Shown here piece after piece: positions 16,349 to 25,693 of a DNA stretch of 64,000 nt (position 1 is the stretch's first letter; each line of letters begins with the position of its first letter). The notes under the pieces were generated by a model. It had not been told where the DNA came from. It saw only the letters and a list, made by a program, of their open reading frames with translations, and did not search any database. A program made the translations under genes and the position numbers. This stretch comes from Paraburkholderia rhynchosiae (GTDB lineage: Bacteria > Pseudomonadota > Gammaproteobacteria > Burkholderiales > Burkholderiaceae). The DNA lies in contig NZ_PNXY01000028.1 in NCBI RefSeq assembly GCF_002879865.1, forward strand, positions 1 to 64,000, written 5' to 3'.

Positions 16349-18178
16349 TCAGTTGAGCGTATGCGCCGGCGCTCGCCGGCTATGACGCGCCAATGTGTCC
16401 CGATAGATGCCCGGCACCAGAGCCAGTTGCGCGGGCGTGCCTTCCTGCACGACACGGCCGCGATTCATCACGATGATGCGATCGAACGATTGCAACGTCG
16501 AAAGCCGATGCGCAATTGCAATCACGGTGCGATTTTTCATGAGACGTTCGAGCGCGGCCTGGATCGCAATTTCCGAGGCGGTGTCGAGCGCGGAGGTCGC
16601 TTCGTCGAGCAGCAGTATCGGCGAGTCCTTCAGGATCGCGCGGGCAATCGCTATGCGCTGACGTTGCCCGCCCGACAGCTTGGTGCCGCGGTCACCGGCA
16701 ATCGCGTTCAAACCGTCCGGCAATGCCGCGATAAAGTCCATGCAGCTCGCGTCTTCGCATGCGCGCTTCACCTCGGCTTCGCTTGCCTCGGGACAGCCAT
16801 AGCGGATGTTGTCGAGCAACGAGCGATGAAACAGCGCGACGTCTTGCGGCACCACCGACATCGCGGCCTGCAGGCTTTCCAACGTCACTTGCGAAATGTC
16901 CTGACCGGAAATGCGCACGCATCCGCTGCCCGCTTCGTAGAAATGCTGAAGCAGCGCAAGCACGGTCGATTTGCCGGCGCCGGACGGTCCGACCAGTCCG
17001 ACGCGTTCGCCTGCCTGGATATGCAGCGTCAGGTCGTTCAGTACAGTTCTGCGTCCCGGATAAGCGAACGATACGTTGTGGAAATCGACAGTCGCTTCAC
17101 GCACGATAAGCGGCATGGCCTTGGGCGCTTCCGGCATCGAATAAGACGTGAGCAAAGTTTGTGAGGCTTCCGCGAGACGCGCCACGTGCTGCGTCAAATC
17201 GACGAACGCGACAGCGACATCGCGCGAGCCATGCAGGATCGCAAAACCCAATGAACCGACGAGGACGACATCGCCGGTGGTCGCTCTGCCTTGCGTCCAC
17301 AGCCAAACGGTCCACCCGAGCACGCCCGCCGACAGCAACGTCGTCACGAGCGCGTGCAGCAGGCGCAATTTTTCCAGGTAGAGCAGGCTGTTTTTGCGCG
17401 CTTCGGCCTCGGCATTCAGGTGGCCGTCGAAGCGCCGCAGCTCTGCGTTCACTGCACTGAACGCGCGCACCAGTCCCATATTGCCGATCACGTCGACGAG
17501 CTCGCCGTCCACCGAAGCCGCCTTGTTCGCGAACGCCTCATGCCGCGAAGTGCCTTTGCGCGCGAGCCAGAATAGACACGCGGTGAGCAGCGCGGAAATA
17601 GCGACGAGCGCAACGCTCATCGGAAGGCTCACGGTTGCGACCATGAAGATCGCGCCGATGACGGTCAGCGTCGGGGGCAAGGCGGTCCAGGCAACCGTGT
17701 TTTCGATCACGTACACCGCGTTGGCCGTGGCCGACACGCGGCTCGATAGCACGCCCGGTTGCTTGTCAGCGAAAAACGATGGCGCGTGTCCCAGCAAATA
17801 GTCGAACATGTCCTGGCGGATGTCGCCCGTGACTCTCACGAATGCGCGCGCCGAAACCCAGCCGGCCACGCGCCACAACAGGTTATCCGCCAGGATCAGG
17901 CCGACGAGCACGGCAAACGCATACGCGACCGTCTCCGGATGAGCGCGTCCGTGAGGCAGCGCGTCGATCAGATTGCGGATGCCATATTGCGAGGCAAGCG
18001 CAAAGCCGACTGCGCTGATCACGCTGATGAGCACAACGGCATGCGCCACCTTGTGACGCGCGACATAGCGCCAGATAAGACGAATGGGCCGGCCCGCGTA
18101 ACGGGAGAGAACACGCGAACGCCGCCGCTCGCGCACGCGGCTCGCGCGGCTCCGATCGCTCTGCTCGACGAGTTCCAT
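16349..18178 (-). CDS. ABC exporter, fused permease and ATPase
   Basis: This 609-aa half-transporter has an N-terminal six-helix exporter domain (about residues 30-320) and an ATPase domain. The latter carries Walker A GPSGAGKST, Q-loop region VPQDVALFH, signature LSGGQRQR and Walker B ILLLDEATSALD. It would dimerise in the inner membrane; substrate is unknown (lipid, drug or peptide are all possible). The ATG at 18178 follows GGGAAGGG. A very basic N-terminal segment (RVRERRRSRVL) precedes the first helix. It stands alone, divergent from the cyclase-like gene at 18528. Confidence 0.9.
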   Translation of the reverse strand: MELVEQSDRSRASRVRERRRSRVLSRYAGRPIRLIWRYVARHKVAHAVVLISVISAVGFALASQYGIRNLIDALPHGRAHPETVAYAFAVLVGLILADNLLWRVAGWVSARAFVRVTGDIRQDMFDYLLGHAPSFFADKQPGVLSSRVSATANAVYVIENTVAWTALPPTLTVIGAIFMVATVSLPMSVALVAISALLTACLFWLARKGTSRHEAFANKAASVDGELVDVIGNMGLVRAFSAVNAELRRFDGHLNAEAEARKNSLLYLEKLRLLHALVTTLLSAGVLGWTVWLWTQGRATTGDVVLVGSLGFAILHGSRDVAVAFVDLTQHVARLAEASQTLLTSYSMPEAPKAMPLIVREATVDFHNVSFAYPGRRTVLNDLTLHIQAGERVGLVGPSGAGKSTVLALLQHFYEAGSGCVRISGQDISQVTLESLQAAMSVVPQDVALFHRSLLDNIRYGCPEASEAEVKRACEDASCMDFIAALPDGLNAIAGDRGTKLSGGQRQRIAIARAILKDSPILLLDEATSALDTASEIAIQAALERLMKNRTVIAIAHRLSTLQSFDRIIVMNRGRVVQEGTPAQLALVPGIYRDTLARHSRRAPAHTLN

Positions 18179-18527
18179 GGTGCCCTTCCCGAACTTGCGC
18201 GCCGGTGGGCGACAGGTTTGCCTTCCGAGAAGGGAGGTGTTCCATGTGACCGGCGAAACAACTGGATCGCAAGCACCATGCCTTGCGCCGCCGCCGCGCG
18301 CTGCCAGCAACTACGTTGGTATCCTGAGCGCATCGCGGCGACACTGCGTCGAACGGGAAACATCCTGTTCCGCGAAGTCAAACCGCAGTCGTAATGGTTA
18401 CAAGAATGCGTTGAAAGAAGTGACGCGCGCCCCGCCCGCCGTGAACGGCTTTCGCTCACGACATGAATATCCACAGATAGGCGGCGCATAATGTTCAATT
18501 GTTGACCCTTGGCAGGAAGAGGGTTGT
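18179..18527. other. divergent intergenic region
   Basis: This 349-bp gap separates the ABC exporter (minus) from the zinc-ribbon/cyclase protein (plus). It must hold both promoters. No convincing -35/-10 pair, operator or small gene was found. The only clear site is the ribosome-binding sequence GGAAGAGGG just before the ATG at 18528. Confidence 0.4.
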
Positions 18528-21500
18528 ATGCGCTGCACAAACTGCGGGTTTGAGAATCTCACCGGGGCTCGATTCTGCGAAGCATGCTGGGCCACGCTGG
18601 CGCGCTCGTGTCCGCGTTGCGGACACGAGGCGGGGCCAGCCGCCCGATTCTGCAGCGAGTGCGGAGCGCCGCTGAGCGAGGCGTCGGCAACACCATCCCT
18701 GCATTCCCCGTCCGCTTCCGAGCCGCCGCCGGCGCCCATCCATTACACGCCGCATCACCTTGCCGAGCGCATCCGCGCCGAACGCGCGGCCATGGAAGCT
18801 CGGGGCGAAACTGCGGGCGAACGTAAGACCGTCACGGCGCTGTTCGCGGACATGGCCGGCTCCACGGCTTTGATCCATAACCTCGATCCGGAAGTGGCGC
18901 ATCGCCTCATCAGACCCGTCGTCGCGCTGATGATGGAAGCCGTCCACTACTACGAAGGCTACGTGGCGAAGTCGCTCGGCGACGGCATCCTCGCGCTGTT
19001 CGGCGCGCCGATCGCCCATGAAGACCATCCGCAGCGCGCGCTCTTCGCGGCGTTGCGGATGCAGCAGGCGATGCGCCGGCATGGCGACCGGATTCGTCTG
19101 GAGGAAGGCATTCCTTTGCAGATCCGTGTGGGTGTTCACACCGGCGAAGTCGTCGTGCGCTCGATCCGGACCGACGATCTGCACACCGATTACGATCCGG
19201 TTGGGCACACGATCCACATCGCGTCGCGGATCGAGGGAATCGCCACGCCCACGTCGATCCTCGTCAGCGAGTCCACTCACAAGCTGGCCGAAGGCTATTT
19301 CGAGTTCAAGGCGCTTGGGGCGACCCAACTTAAAGGCATTCCCGCGCCGCTGTCCGTGTACGAGGTGCTGGGCCCCGGTGCATTGCGCACGCGCCTGCAA
19401 CTGGCGGCGCATCGCGGCCTCGCCCGTTTCGTCGGGCGCACGGCCGAAATCGAGCACCTCAACCGGGCACTTGAAGCGATCAGGGCGGGGCATGGGCAGG
19501 TCGTCGGTGTGGTCGGCGAAGCGGGTGTCGGCAAGTCGAGACTCTTCCACGAATTCAAGGAGCGTTCGCGCCGCGGCTGTCTGGTGCTGGAGACGTTCTC
19601 GGTATCGCACGGCAAGGCGTTTGCCAATTTGCCGCTGATCGAGCTTCTGAAGAACTATTTCCGCATCACCGCGCAGGACGACGAGCGGCGCTGCCGGGAA
19701 AAGGTCATCGGCAAAGCGCTGGCACTCGAGCGCAGTTTCGAAGATCTCGTGCCCTACGTGCTCTATCTGCTTGGCATCGGCGAACCCGGTTCGGCGCTCG
19801 CCGAGATGGATCCGCGGATACGGCGCGAGCGGACCTTCGACGCAATCATGCAACTTCTCGCGCGCGAGAGCCGCAATCAGCCGATCGAGCTGTTGTTCGA
19901 GGACCTGCAATGGCTGGACCGCGAGACCGAAGCCTTCCTCGCGTACCTGATCGAACACGTGCCGGGCGCCCGGGTTCTGCTTCTTGTGAACTATCGGCCG
20001 GAGTATCAGCCTGCGTGGGAGCGCGCGAGCCATTGCAGCCAGCTTCGGCTCGAACCGCTTGGCCCGGCCGAAGCCCAGGGACTGCTCACGGCGCTGCTCG
20101 GCGACGATCCCACCCTCGCGCCTCTCAAGCAGCTCATCCTCGAGAAGACGGAGGGCAATCCATTCTTCATGGAGGAAGTGGTCCAGACGCTCGCCGAGGA
20201 GAAATCGCTGCTTGGCGATGTCGGCCGTTACCGGATCGAGCAGACTCCGGCGACACTGCATATTCCGACCACCGTGCAAGGCGTGCTGGCCGCCCGTATC
20301 GACCGGCTTCCCATTGAGGAGAAGGAGTTGCTGCAGACTCTCGCAGTGATCGGCCACGAGTTTCCGTTCAGCTTGATCCGGCGCATCTGCGGCGATCAGG
20401 CGGCGCACGACGACGATCTGCGCCGCCTGCTGGCTCACCTCGAAGCCGCGGAGTTCATCTACGAGCGACCCGCGTTCCCGGAAGTGGATTATTCGTTCAA
20501 GCACGCGCTGACCCAGGAAGTGGCCGGGCACTCGCTGCTCACGGAACGGCGCAGCGCGCTGCACGAGCGCACTGCGCAGGCGATCGAGGCGCTGTTCCCT
20601 ACGCGCATTGCGGATTACTGCAGCGAACTGGCGCATCACTACAGCCTGAGCGGCAACCTTCCGAAAGCGGTGGAGTACCTGCATCGTGCGGCCCAACAGG
20701 CGCTGCGCCACGCTGCCCATCCGGATGCGATGCATCATCTCGGCGCAGCGCTGACGTTGCTCAAGCGTTTGCCCGACACCCCTGCACGCGCGCAACGGGA
20801 ACTGGCGCTGCTGCTCACGCTGGGGCCGGCCTTGATGGATGTGCGCGGCTACGGTGCGCCGGAAGTCGCGGCGACCTATACGCGCGCGCTGGCATTGTGC
20901 GAGCGGACCGGCGAGACGTCGCAGCGCTTTGCGGCGCAACTGGGATTGCGGATCCATCATCTGGTGCGCGCGGAGTACGCGACCGCGTATGAACTGGGCA
21001 AGCAGATGCTCGTCACGGCGCGCCGCGCAAAGGATCCCAGCCTGCTCATGGAGGCGCATGGCGCGTTGGGCTCGTGCTCTTTCCTGCAAGGCAATCTCGA
21101 CGCTGCTCGCACTCACGTGGAGCAAGCACTTGCCATCTACGACCCCGAGCAGCATCAGGCCCACGTCTTCGCGCACGGCGTGGACCCGGGCATCCGGGCT
21201 CTGAACTTCCTCGTTCTGACCTTATGGTTTCAGGGATACCCCGATCAGGCGCGCAAGCGCAGCCTGGAGGCACTTGCCCTCGCACAGAAGCTTGCCTATG
21301 GCCCGACTCTGGCGTTCAGCCTCACTTACGCGGCCCAGTTGCATCAACTGCGGCGCGAGTCGTCGCTTGCTCATGAGCATGCCGAAGCGATCATTACGCT
21401 CTCGACCGAGCAGGGACTGCCGTACTGGCTCGCATGGGGAATGCTTCTGCGCGGCTGGGCGATAAGCGAGCAGGGAAGCATTCCGGAGGGAATCGCCCAG

Positions 21501-21956
21501 ATGCGCCGGGGACTCGATGCGCAGCGGGCCGCCGGTGGCGAAGACCAGCGTCCGTATTTTCTGGCTCTGCTTGCCGACAGCTATTGGCGCGCGGGGGACA
21601 GGGAGGCGGGTCTCGGAATGCTCGAAGAGGCCATGTCGATCGTGGAGAAATCCGGCGAGCATTGTTATGAGGCCGAGTTGTACCGGCTCAAGGGCAGCAT
21701 GTTGCCGGTCGGGTTGAACAACGAAGCCGCGGGCTGTTTTCACCAGGCGATTGCGCTGGCTCGCCAGCAGGGTGCCAGATCGCTGGAATTGCGCGCGGTG
21801 TCGGGCCTCGCCCGGCTGTGGCAACGGCAAGGGAAGACGGCCGACGCACGTCAGGCGCTGTCGAATGTGTACGAGCGCTTCACAGAAGGCTTCGACACAG
21901 CCGATATGCGCGACGCGAAAGCATTGCTGGACGCGCTGGCCTTGAGCGATGGATAA
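18528..21956 (+). CDS. zinc-ribbon / class III nucleotidyl cyclase / ATPase / TPR signalling protein
   Basis: This is a 1142-aa multidomain protein. Residues 3-45 hold two four-cysteine zinc ribbons (C3, C6, C17, C20; C28, C31, C42, C45). A class III cyclase homology domain follows at about 98-280; both metal Asp residues are present (Asp108 in TALFADMAGST and Asp152 in KSLGDGILALFG). Next is an AAA/STAND-type ATPase with a P-loop GEAGVGKS near 330 and a Walker B-like ELLFEDLQWLD. The C-terminal 450 residues are helical TPR-like repeats. The start follows GGAAGAGGG. Such proteins are cytoplasmic and poorly characterised, and may sense a ligand through the TPRs. Whether this one makes cAMP is unproven. 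Confidence 0.9.
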   Translation: MRCTNCGFENLTGARFCEACWATLARSCPRCGHEAGPAARFCSECGAPLSEASATPSLHSPSASEPPPAPIHYTPHHLAERIRAERAAMEARGETAGERKTVTALFADMAGSTALIHNLDPEVAHRLIRPVVALMMEAVHYYEGYVAKSLGDGILALFGAPIAHEDHPQRALFAALRMQQAMRRHGDRIRLEEGIPLQIRVGVHTGEVVVRSIRTDDLHTDYDPVGHTIHIASRIEGIATPTSILVSESTHKLAEGYFEFKALGATQLKGIPAPLSVYEVLGPGALRTRLQLAAHRGLARFVGRTAEIEHLNRALEAIRAGHGQVVGVVGEAGVGKSRLFHEFKERSRRGCLVLETFSVSHGKAFANLPLIELLKNYFRITAQDDERRCREKVIGKALALERSFEDLVPYVLYLLGIGEPGSALAEMDPRIRRERTFDAIMQLLARESRNQPIELLFEDLQWLDRETEAFLAYLIEHVPGARVLLLVNYRPEYQPAWERASHCSQLRLEPLGPAEAQGLLTALLGDDPTLAPLKQLILEKTEGNPFFMEEVVQTLAEEKSLLGDVGRYRIEQTPATLHIPTTVQGVLAARIDRLPIEEKELLQTLAVIGHEFPFSLIRRICGDQAAHDDDLRRLLAHLEAAEFIYERPAFPEVDYSFKHALTQEVAGHSLLTERRSALHERTAQAIEALFPTRIADYCSELAHHYSLSGNLPKAVEYLHRAAQQALRHAAHPDAMHHLGAALTLLKRLPDTPARAQRELALLLTLGPALMDVRGYGAPEVAATYTRALALCERTGETSQRFAAQLGLRIHHLVRAEYATAYELGKQMLVTARRAKDPSLLMEAHGALGSCSFLQGNLDAARTHVEQALAIYDPEQHQAHVFAHGVDPGIRALNFLVLTLWFQGYPDQARKRSLEALALAQKLAYGPTLAFSLTYAAQLHQLRRESSLAHEHAEAIITLSTEQGLPYWLAWGMLLRGWAISEQGSIPEGIAQMRRGLDAQRAAGGEDQRPYFLALLADSYWRAGDREAGLGMLEEAMSIVEKSGEHCYEAELYRLKGSMLPVGLNNEAAGCFHQAIALARQQGARSLELRAVSGLARLWQRQGKTADARQALSNVYERFTEGFDTADMRDAKALLDALALSDG

Positions 21957-22041
21957 ACGAATCGCGGCATACGGCAGCCAACGGCGAGCCGGCGTGCTGC
22001 CTGGTGCTTGACACCGGTCCGCGGAGACCGAGGAGACGGGC

Positions 22042-23091
22042 ATGACGACCACGCACACAAGACGTCGCGGCGATGAAGCGCCCAGGCAGATCGCGCTGGC
22101 TTTGCAGGGCGGCGGGATGCACGGCGCGTTCACGTGGGGCGTTCTCGACCGGCTGCTCGAGGACGGCAGACTCACGATCGAAGGCGTCAGCGCGACCAGC
22201 GCCGGCGCGATGAACGCCGCGGTGCTCGCATACGGGCTGATGAAGGGCGGCGAGGGCGGCGCGCAGCAGGCGTTGCATGACTTCTGGCAAGCGGTCGCGC
22301 AATCCGCCGAGCGCTACAACCCGTTGCGCTGGACGCCGTGGCTGAAAGGGACGCACAGCTTCGGGCTCGATCATTCGCCGCTCTATGCATTCGCCGACAT
22401 GGTGCTGCGCGTCTTCTCGCCGTACCAGTTCAATCCGCACAACCTGAATCCGTTGCGCGAGGTGCTTGAGAGCCACGTCGACTTTGCCGCGCTGCGCAAG
22501 CAGTGTCCGATCCGGCTGTACCTGTGCGCGACCAACGTCGAAACGGGAAAAATACGTATCTTCACGGGCGACGATGTCTGCGCGGACGCGGTGCTCGCAT
22601 CGGCATGCGTGCCGACGCTGTTCCAGGCGGTCATGATCGACGGCGAACACTACTGGGACGGCGGCTACATGGGCAATCCGGCCATCTATCCGCTGATCTA
22701 CAACTGCAAGACCCGCGACGTCGTGATCGTGCACATCAATCCGCTCGTGCGCCGCGGCGTGCCGATCACGACGGCGGAGATCCTCAACCGCATCAACGAG
22801 ATCAGCTTCAACTCGTCGCTGATGCGCGAGATGCGTGCGATCGCGTTCGTCACCGAACTGATCCAGCAAGGCAAGATCGATCGCGGCGAGATGAGGGAAA
22901 TGCTGATTCATTCGATTCGTGCCGACGACGCGATGTGCGCGCTCAGCGTGTCCAGCAAGTACAACGCCGATTGGGGATTCCTGTGCGAGCTGCGGGACAA
23001 CGGCAGGCGCGAAGCCGATGCGTGGCTCGCGCATCACCACGGCAACATCGGGCATCGATCGACTATCGACATTCGCAGGGAGTTTCTCTGA
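22042..23091 (+). CDS. patatin-like phospholipase (DUF3734 type)
   Basis: This 349-aa acyl hydrolase has the patatin oxyanion motif LQGGGMHGAF at residues 21-30. The nucleophile Ser53 lies in SATSAGAMNAA, where the usual GxSxG has Ala at its first position. The catalytic Asp206 is in YWDGGYMGNP. The C-terminal 120 residues resemble the DUF3734 extension found with PHA/PHB-depolymerase-like patatins. No signal peptide is visible, so it should act in the cytoplasm on lipid or polyester. It follows the cyclase gene by 85 bp on the same strand and may be co-transcribed with it and the HD-like gene after it. Confidence 0.9.
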   Translation: MTTTHTRRRGDEAPRQIALALQGGGMHGAFTWGVLDRLLEDGRLTIEGVSATSAGAMNAAVLAYGLMKGGEGGAQQALHDFWQAVAQSAERYNPLRWTPWLKGTHSFGLDHSPLYAFADMVLRVFSPYQFNPHNLNPLREVLESHVDFAALRKQCPIRLYLCATNVETGKIRIFTGDDVCADAVLASACVPTLFQAVMIDGEHYWDGGYMGNPAIYPLIYNCKTRDVVIVHINPLVRRGVPITTAEILNRINEISFNSSLMREMRAIAFVTELIQQGKIDRGEMREMLIHSIRADDAMCALSVSSKYNADWGFLCELRDNGRREADAWLAHHHGNIGHRSTIDIRREFL

Positions 23092-23137
23092 ACACCACGA
23101 TCACGGCGGTGTAGGCAGTCGTGCGAAAGGAGCCGGG

Positions 23138-23752
23138 ATGAATCTGACGCAAGCGCGCTTCGTCTCGTTGTGGTCGCGCAGCGGCGGCGCGCGCGCCGAG
23201 GATGTCTATGTCGATCTTGCGCGATGCTATGCGGAGCCGGCCCGTCATTACCATACGCTGCGGCATGTGCGCTGCTGCCTGCGCGAGCTCGATCTGGCGG
23301 ACGGCGCGATTCCCGATCCCGATGCCGTCGAACTCGCGCTGTGGTGCCACGACGTGATCTACGTGCCTGGCGCGGCGGACAACGAGCAGCGCAGCGCGGA
23401 CTGGTTACGGCGCCGGACCGACGGCCGCGTCCCCGTGTGCGAGCGCGTCTGCGCAATGATTCTGGCGACAAGGCACGCGCGGGTGCCGGCCGGACTGGAC
23501 GGCCGTTTCGCGTGCGACATCGATCTCGCGATGCTCGGTGCTCCCCGCAGCCGGTTTCGCGAGGACGGCGTGCGCCTCAGAGCGGAGCGCCCCGACCTCG
23601 ACGACTGCGCGTACGACTTGCACGAACGGACGATTCTCGGCGGTCTGCTGGCGCGTCCGCGCATCTACTACACGGACTTTTTCCATGCGCGATGCGAGAT
23701 GCGCGCGCGCAGTAATCTGACATGGCGACTCGGCCTGCCGATGCCCAAATAA
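23138..23752 (+). CDS. predicted HD-domain metal-dependent phosphohydrolase (COG4339-like)
   Basis: This 204-aa cytoplasmic protein starts at the ATG at 23138 after AAAGGAG. It shows the COG4339 pattern: ARHYHTLRHVRCCL (first His), then LWCHDVIYVPGAADNEQRSA (the HD pair and an N-E metal or phosphate site), MILATRHA, and DIDLAMLG with the last Asp. The substrate is unknown for the family. It lies 46 bp after the patatin gene on the same strand, probably in the same transcript. Confidence 0.8.
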   Translation: MNLTQARFVSLWSRSGGARAEDVYVDLARCYAEPARHYHTLRHVRCCLRELDLADGAIPDPDAVELALWCHDVIYVPGAADNEQRSADWLRRRTDGRVPVCERVCAMILATRHARVPAGLDGRFACDIDLAMLGAPRSRFREDGVRLRAERPDLDDCAYDLHERTILGGLLARPRIYYTDFFHARCEMRARSNLTWRLGLPMPK

Positions 23753-23883
23753 CACTGACACAGTGGCGCTGAATCACTCACACCTGATCATGAGCTTAGA
23801 CCAGCGAATCGGGCTGAAGCTGACCGGATGACAAAGCGGCTGACGGGCGCCCGGGAAGCCTTTCTTGTACATCTTGCACGCAC

Positions 23884-25005
23884 TTACTGCACCAACCTCG
23901 GCGGAGTGTAGGCACCATAATTCGGTCCCACTCCTCCCGAGTTGGGTGTCTTGCAATGACTCATGTCGTTGGACATCTGCACGAGAACGTACGGCTGAGA
24001 GCCCTTCTGAGCATCCAGAATGTGCAGACAAGCGAACGCCACGACGGGCTGAAACCCGCTGGTGTTCGGGTCGGCCACCACAGCAACAGTCGCCCACGCG
24101 CATTGCCCATTGCCCGCGGCACTACAGGCGGCCGCGCCATCAAAGAGTGTGTTCTCCGTACCGGTCTGGATCCACGTACCCGGTGAAGCTCCGATGGAGA
24201 AAGTGGTACTGTTGCCGCTCGCCAACAAGCCCCTCGCATAGCTGGCACTGTTGTTATTGACATCAAACGTCGTCCACTGCCCCGAATAACACGAGCCGTA
24301 ATGGTAGCTCGATCCGATCTGGAAAAAGTAGGGTTGACCCTTTTGTTGTGAAACGGTTGTTCCGGGCAGCGTACTGCTATCCGGTGACAACTTCGGGGAA
24401 CTGGTGCTCGAATTCCAGTAGTTGTCGTATAAGCACTTGGACATTGCCAACGGAAACAACCCGCCTGGACCCACATTACCTGGCGTGGAAAGCACCGCGG
24501 TGGCCACCGCACTGGCTTTCAGAATCTGGACGCCAAGCACACTGCCCAGAAACACTGGGACCGCCCCGTTCGCGTTCGACCCGTCTTTGTGGATAGTCAC
24601 CTGAACCGCCGGCAAATCGGACGCTCCGGGTGTGAACGGCAGCGACTCCAGACCGTATGGCGTGCCTGTGGCGTTCCAGTACCCGGTCGCTACCGTACTG
24701 GCCTTCACATAGGCAGCTTGTACCTGGTTTGTCGCGGTGGACGTCGAGAAGGTCGACGCTTTTGCGGCTGCTGTCGTCCAATCCGGCTGGGTGGCGGTGG
24801 TGTTGCCGCATTCGGTGCGCCGCATCAGGCATCCGGCGCCCGCCATCGCCGCGGCGTCGGCCGCATTCTGAAGCTGGCTGCGTGCGACCAGCAGATTGCC
24901 GATGTCAATGGCAAGAGCTGCAATCCCCAACAGGAATATCATGCCAAGCGCGACAGTAACGGCCACTGCCCCTTCCTGTTTCCTTCTGCTTTCTCCCGTG
25001 CGCAT
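23884..25005 (-). CDS. tadG: TadG-like pilus assembly protein
   Basis: This 373-aa protein is the last gene of the Tad locus. A short basic N-terminus and one membrane segment (GAVAVTVALGMIFLLGIAAL) lead into the TadG hallmark IDIGNLLVARSQLQNAADAAAMAGA. The rest is a Ser/Thr/Asn/Gly-rich extracytoplasmic domain with several cysteines and no recognised enzyme motif. The ATG at 25005 follows AAGGAGACTGTC, which overlaps the tadE stop, so translation is coupled. Its base composition is visibly less GC-rich than tadA-tadC. It is a minor pseudopilin-like or cell-envelope protein of the Flp system. Confidence 0.85.
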   Translation of the reverse strand: MRTGESRRKQEGAVAVTVALGMIFLLGIAALAIDIGNLLVARSQLQNAADAAAMAGAGCLMRRTECGNTTATQPDWTTAAAKASTFSTSTATNQVQAAYVKASTVATGYWNATGTPYGLESLPFTPGASDLPAVQVTIHKDGSNANGAVPVFLGSVLGVQILKASAVATAVLSTPGNVGPGGLFPLAMSKCLYDNYWNSSTSSPKLSPDSSTLPGTTVSQQKGQPYFFQIGSSYHYGSCYSGQWTTFDVNNNSASYARGLLASGNSTTFSIGASPGTWIQTGTENTLFDGAAACSAAGNGQCAWATVAVVADPNTSGFQPVVAFACLHILDAQKGSQPYVLVQMSNDMSHCKTPNSGGVGPNYGAYTPPRLVQ

Positions 25006-25015
25006 GACAGTCTCC

Positions 25016-25540
25016 TTATTCGTTGTTCATGACCGTGGTGGCGGACAGCGTGATCGGCCCCGTCAAAGCGGACAGCATCGCGCCCAGTCCTAACCCGGCG
25101 TACTGATAGGAAACCGTCACCGAGAGTGGGGTACCGAACGTGCCGCCCTGACCTGTCTGGGTAACCGTCGGCGTGCTGGCCGTTCCGAACGTGACCAGAT
25201 AGGAGGACGTGTAGCTCTGCACGACGTTTTTAATGTCCGTGCTGGTGGGCTTCGGGCTCTTGAGCACAATCCCCGCACGGGCTCCTTCCCGACTGGCATT
25301 GGTAATCACTGCCTTGTCGTAAAGGGCAATCCCAAGCTCCACGGTTCCAAATATGACTAGCAACAGCAGCGGCAGGATTAATGCGAATTCCACCGCGGCC
25401 ACGCCTGCCTGACGGCGCGATCCACACCGGCGTGAGGCGAGCAACGCAGAAGCATGGTGTGATTCAGCCGGGCTCTTTTGCCGGCGCCCCGTATTTTTCG
25501 ACCCGGCATGCCCGGTGAACTGTCTCGTTTTCTGGCTCAT
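25016..25540 (-). CDS. tadE: TadE-like minor pilin
   Basis: This 174-aa protein starts at the ATG at 25540, after AGGGGAACAG; the open frame extends further upstream without a ribosome site. A hydrophilic 45-residue leader precedes GVAAVEFALILPLLLLVIFGT, the TadE motif with the pilin-like Glu at position 5 of the mature form. TadE-type pseudopilins are cleaved by the Tad prepilin peptidase and are needed for Flp pilus formation. The extended leader is longer than in typical TadE proteins. Confidence 0.85.
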   Translation of the reverse strand: MSQKTRQFTGHAGSKNTGRRQKSPAESHHASALLASRRCGSRRQAGVAAVEFALILPLLLLVIFGTVELGIALYDKAVITNASREGARAGIVLKSPKPTSTDIKNVVQSYTSSYLVTFGTASTPTVTQTGQGGTFGTPLSVTVSYQYAGLGLGAMLSALTGPITLSATTVMNNE

Positions 25541-25693
25541 TTCTGTTCCCCTTTGAGCGCTATTCGTTCGGGTTGTCCGATTGGTGAGCGCCGCGTCCTG
25601 TCCTTGCCCAAACTGTCTTTTTGCTGCCCGGTGCATCCTTTGGCTCTGCTACTTCATCACGCTCCGGCCAGACCGAAGGCATACAGCAGGGAA

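Noticed and set aside
18495..21176. An 893-codon open frame on the minus strand, opposite the cyclase-like gene
   Set aside because: It is rich in Arg, Gln and His with no domain, and lies wholly antisense to a gene with clear zinc-ribbon, cyclase and P-loop motifs. It is a by-product of GC-rich third positions.
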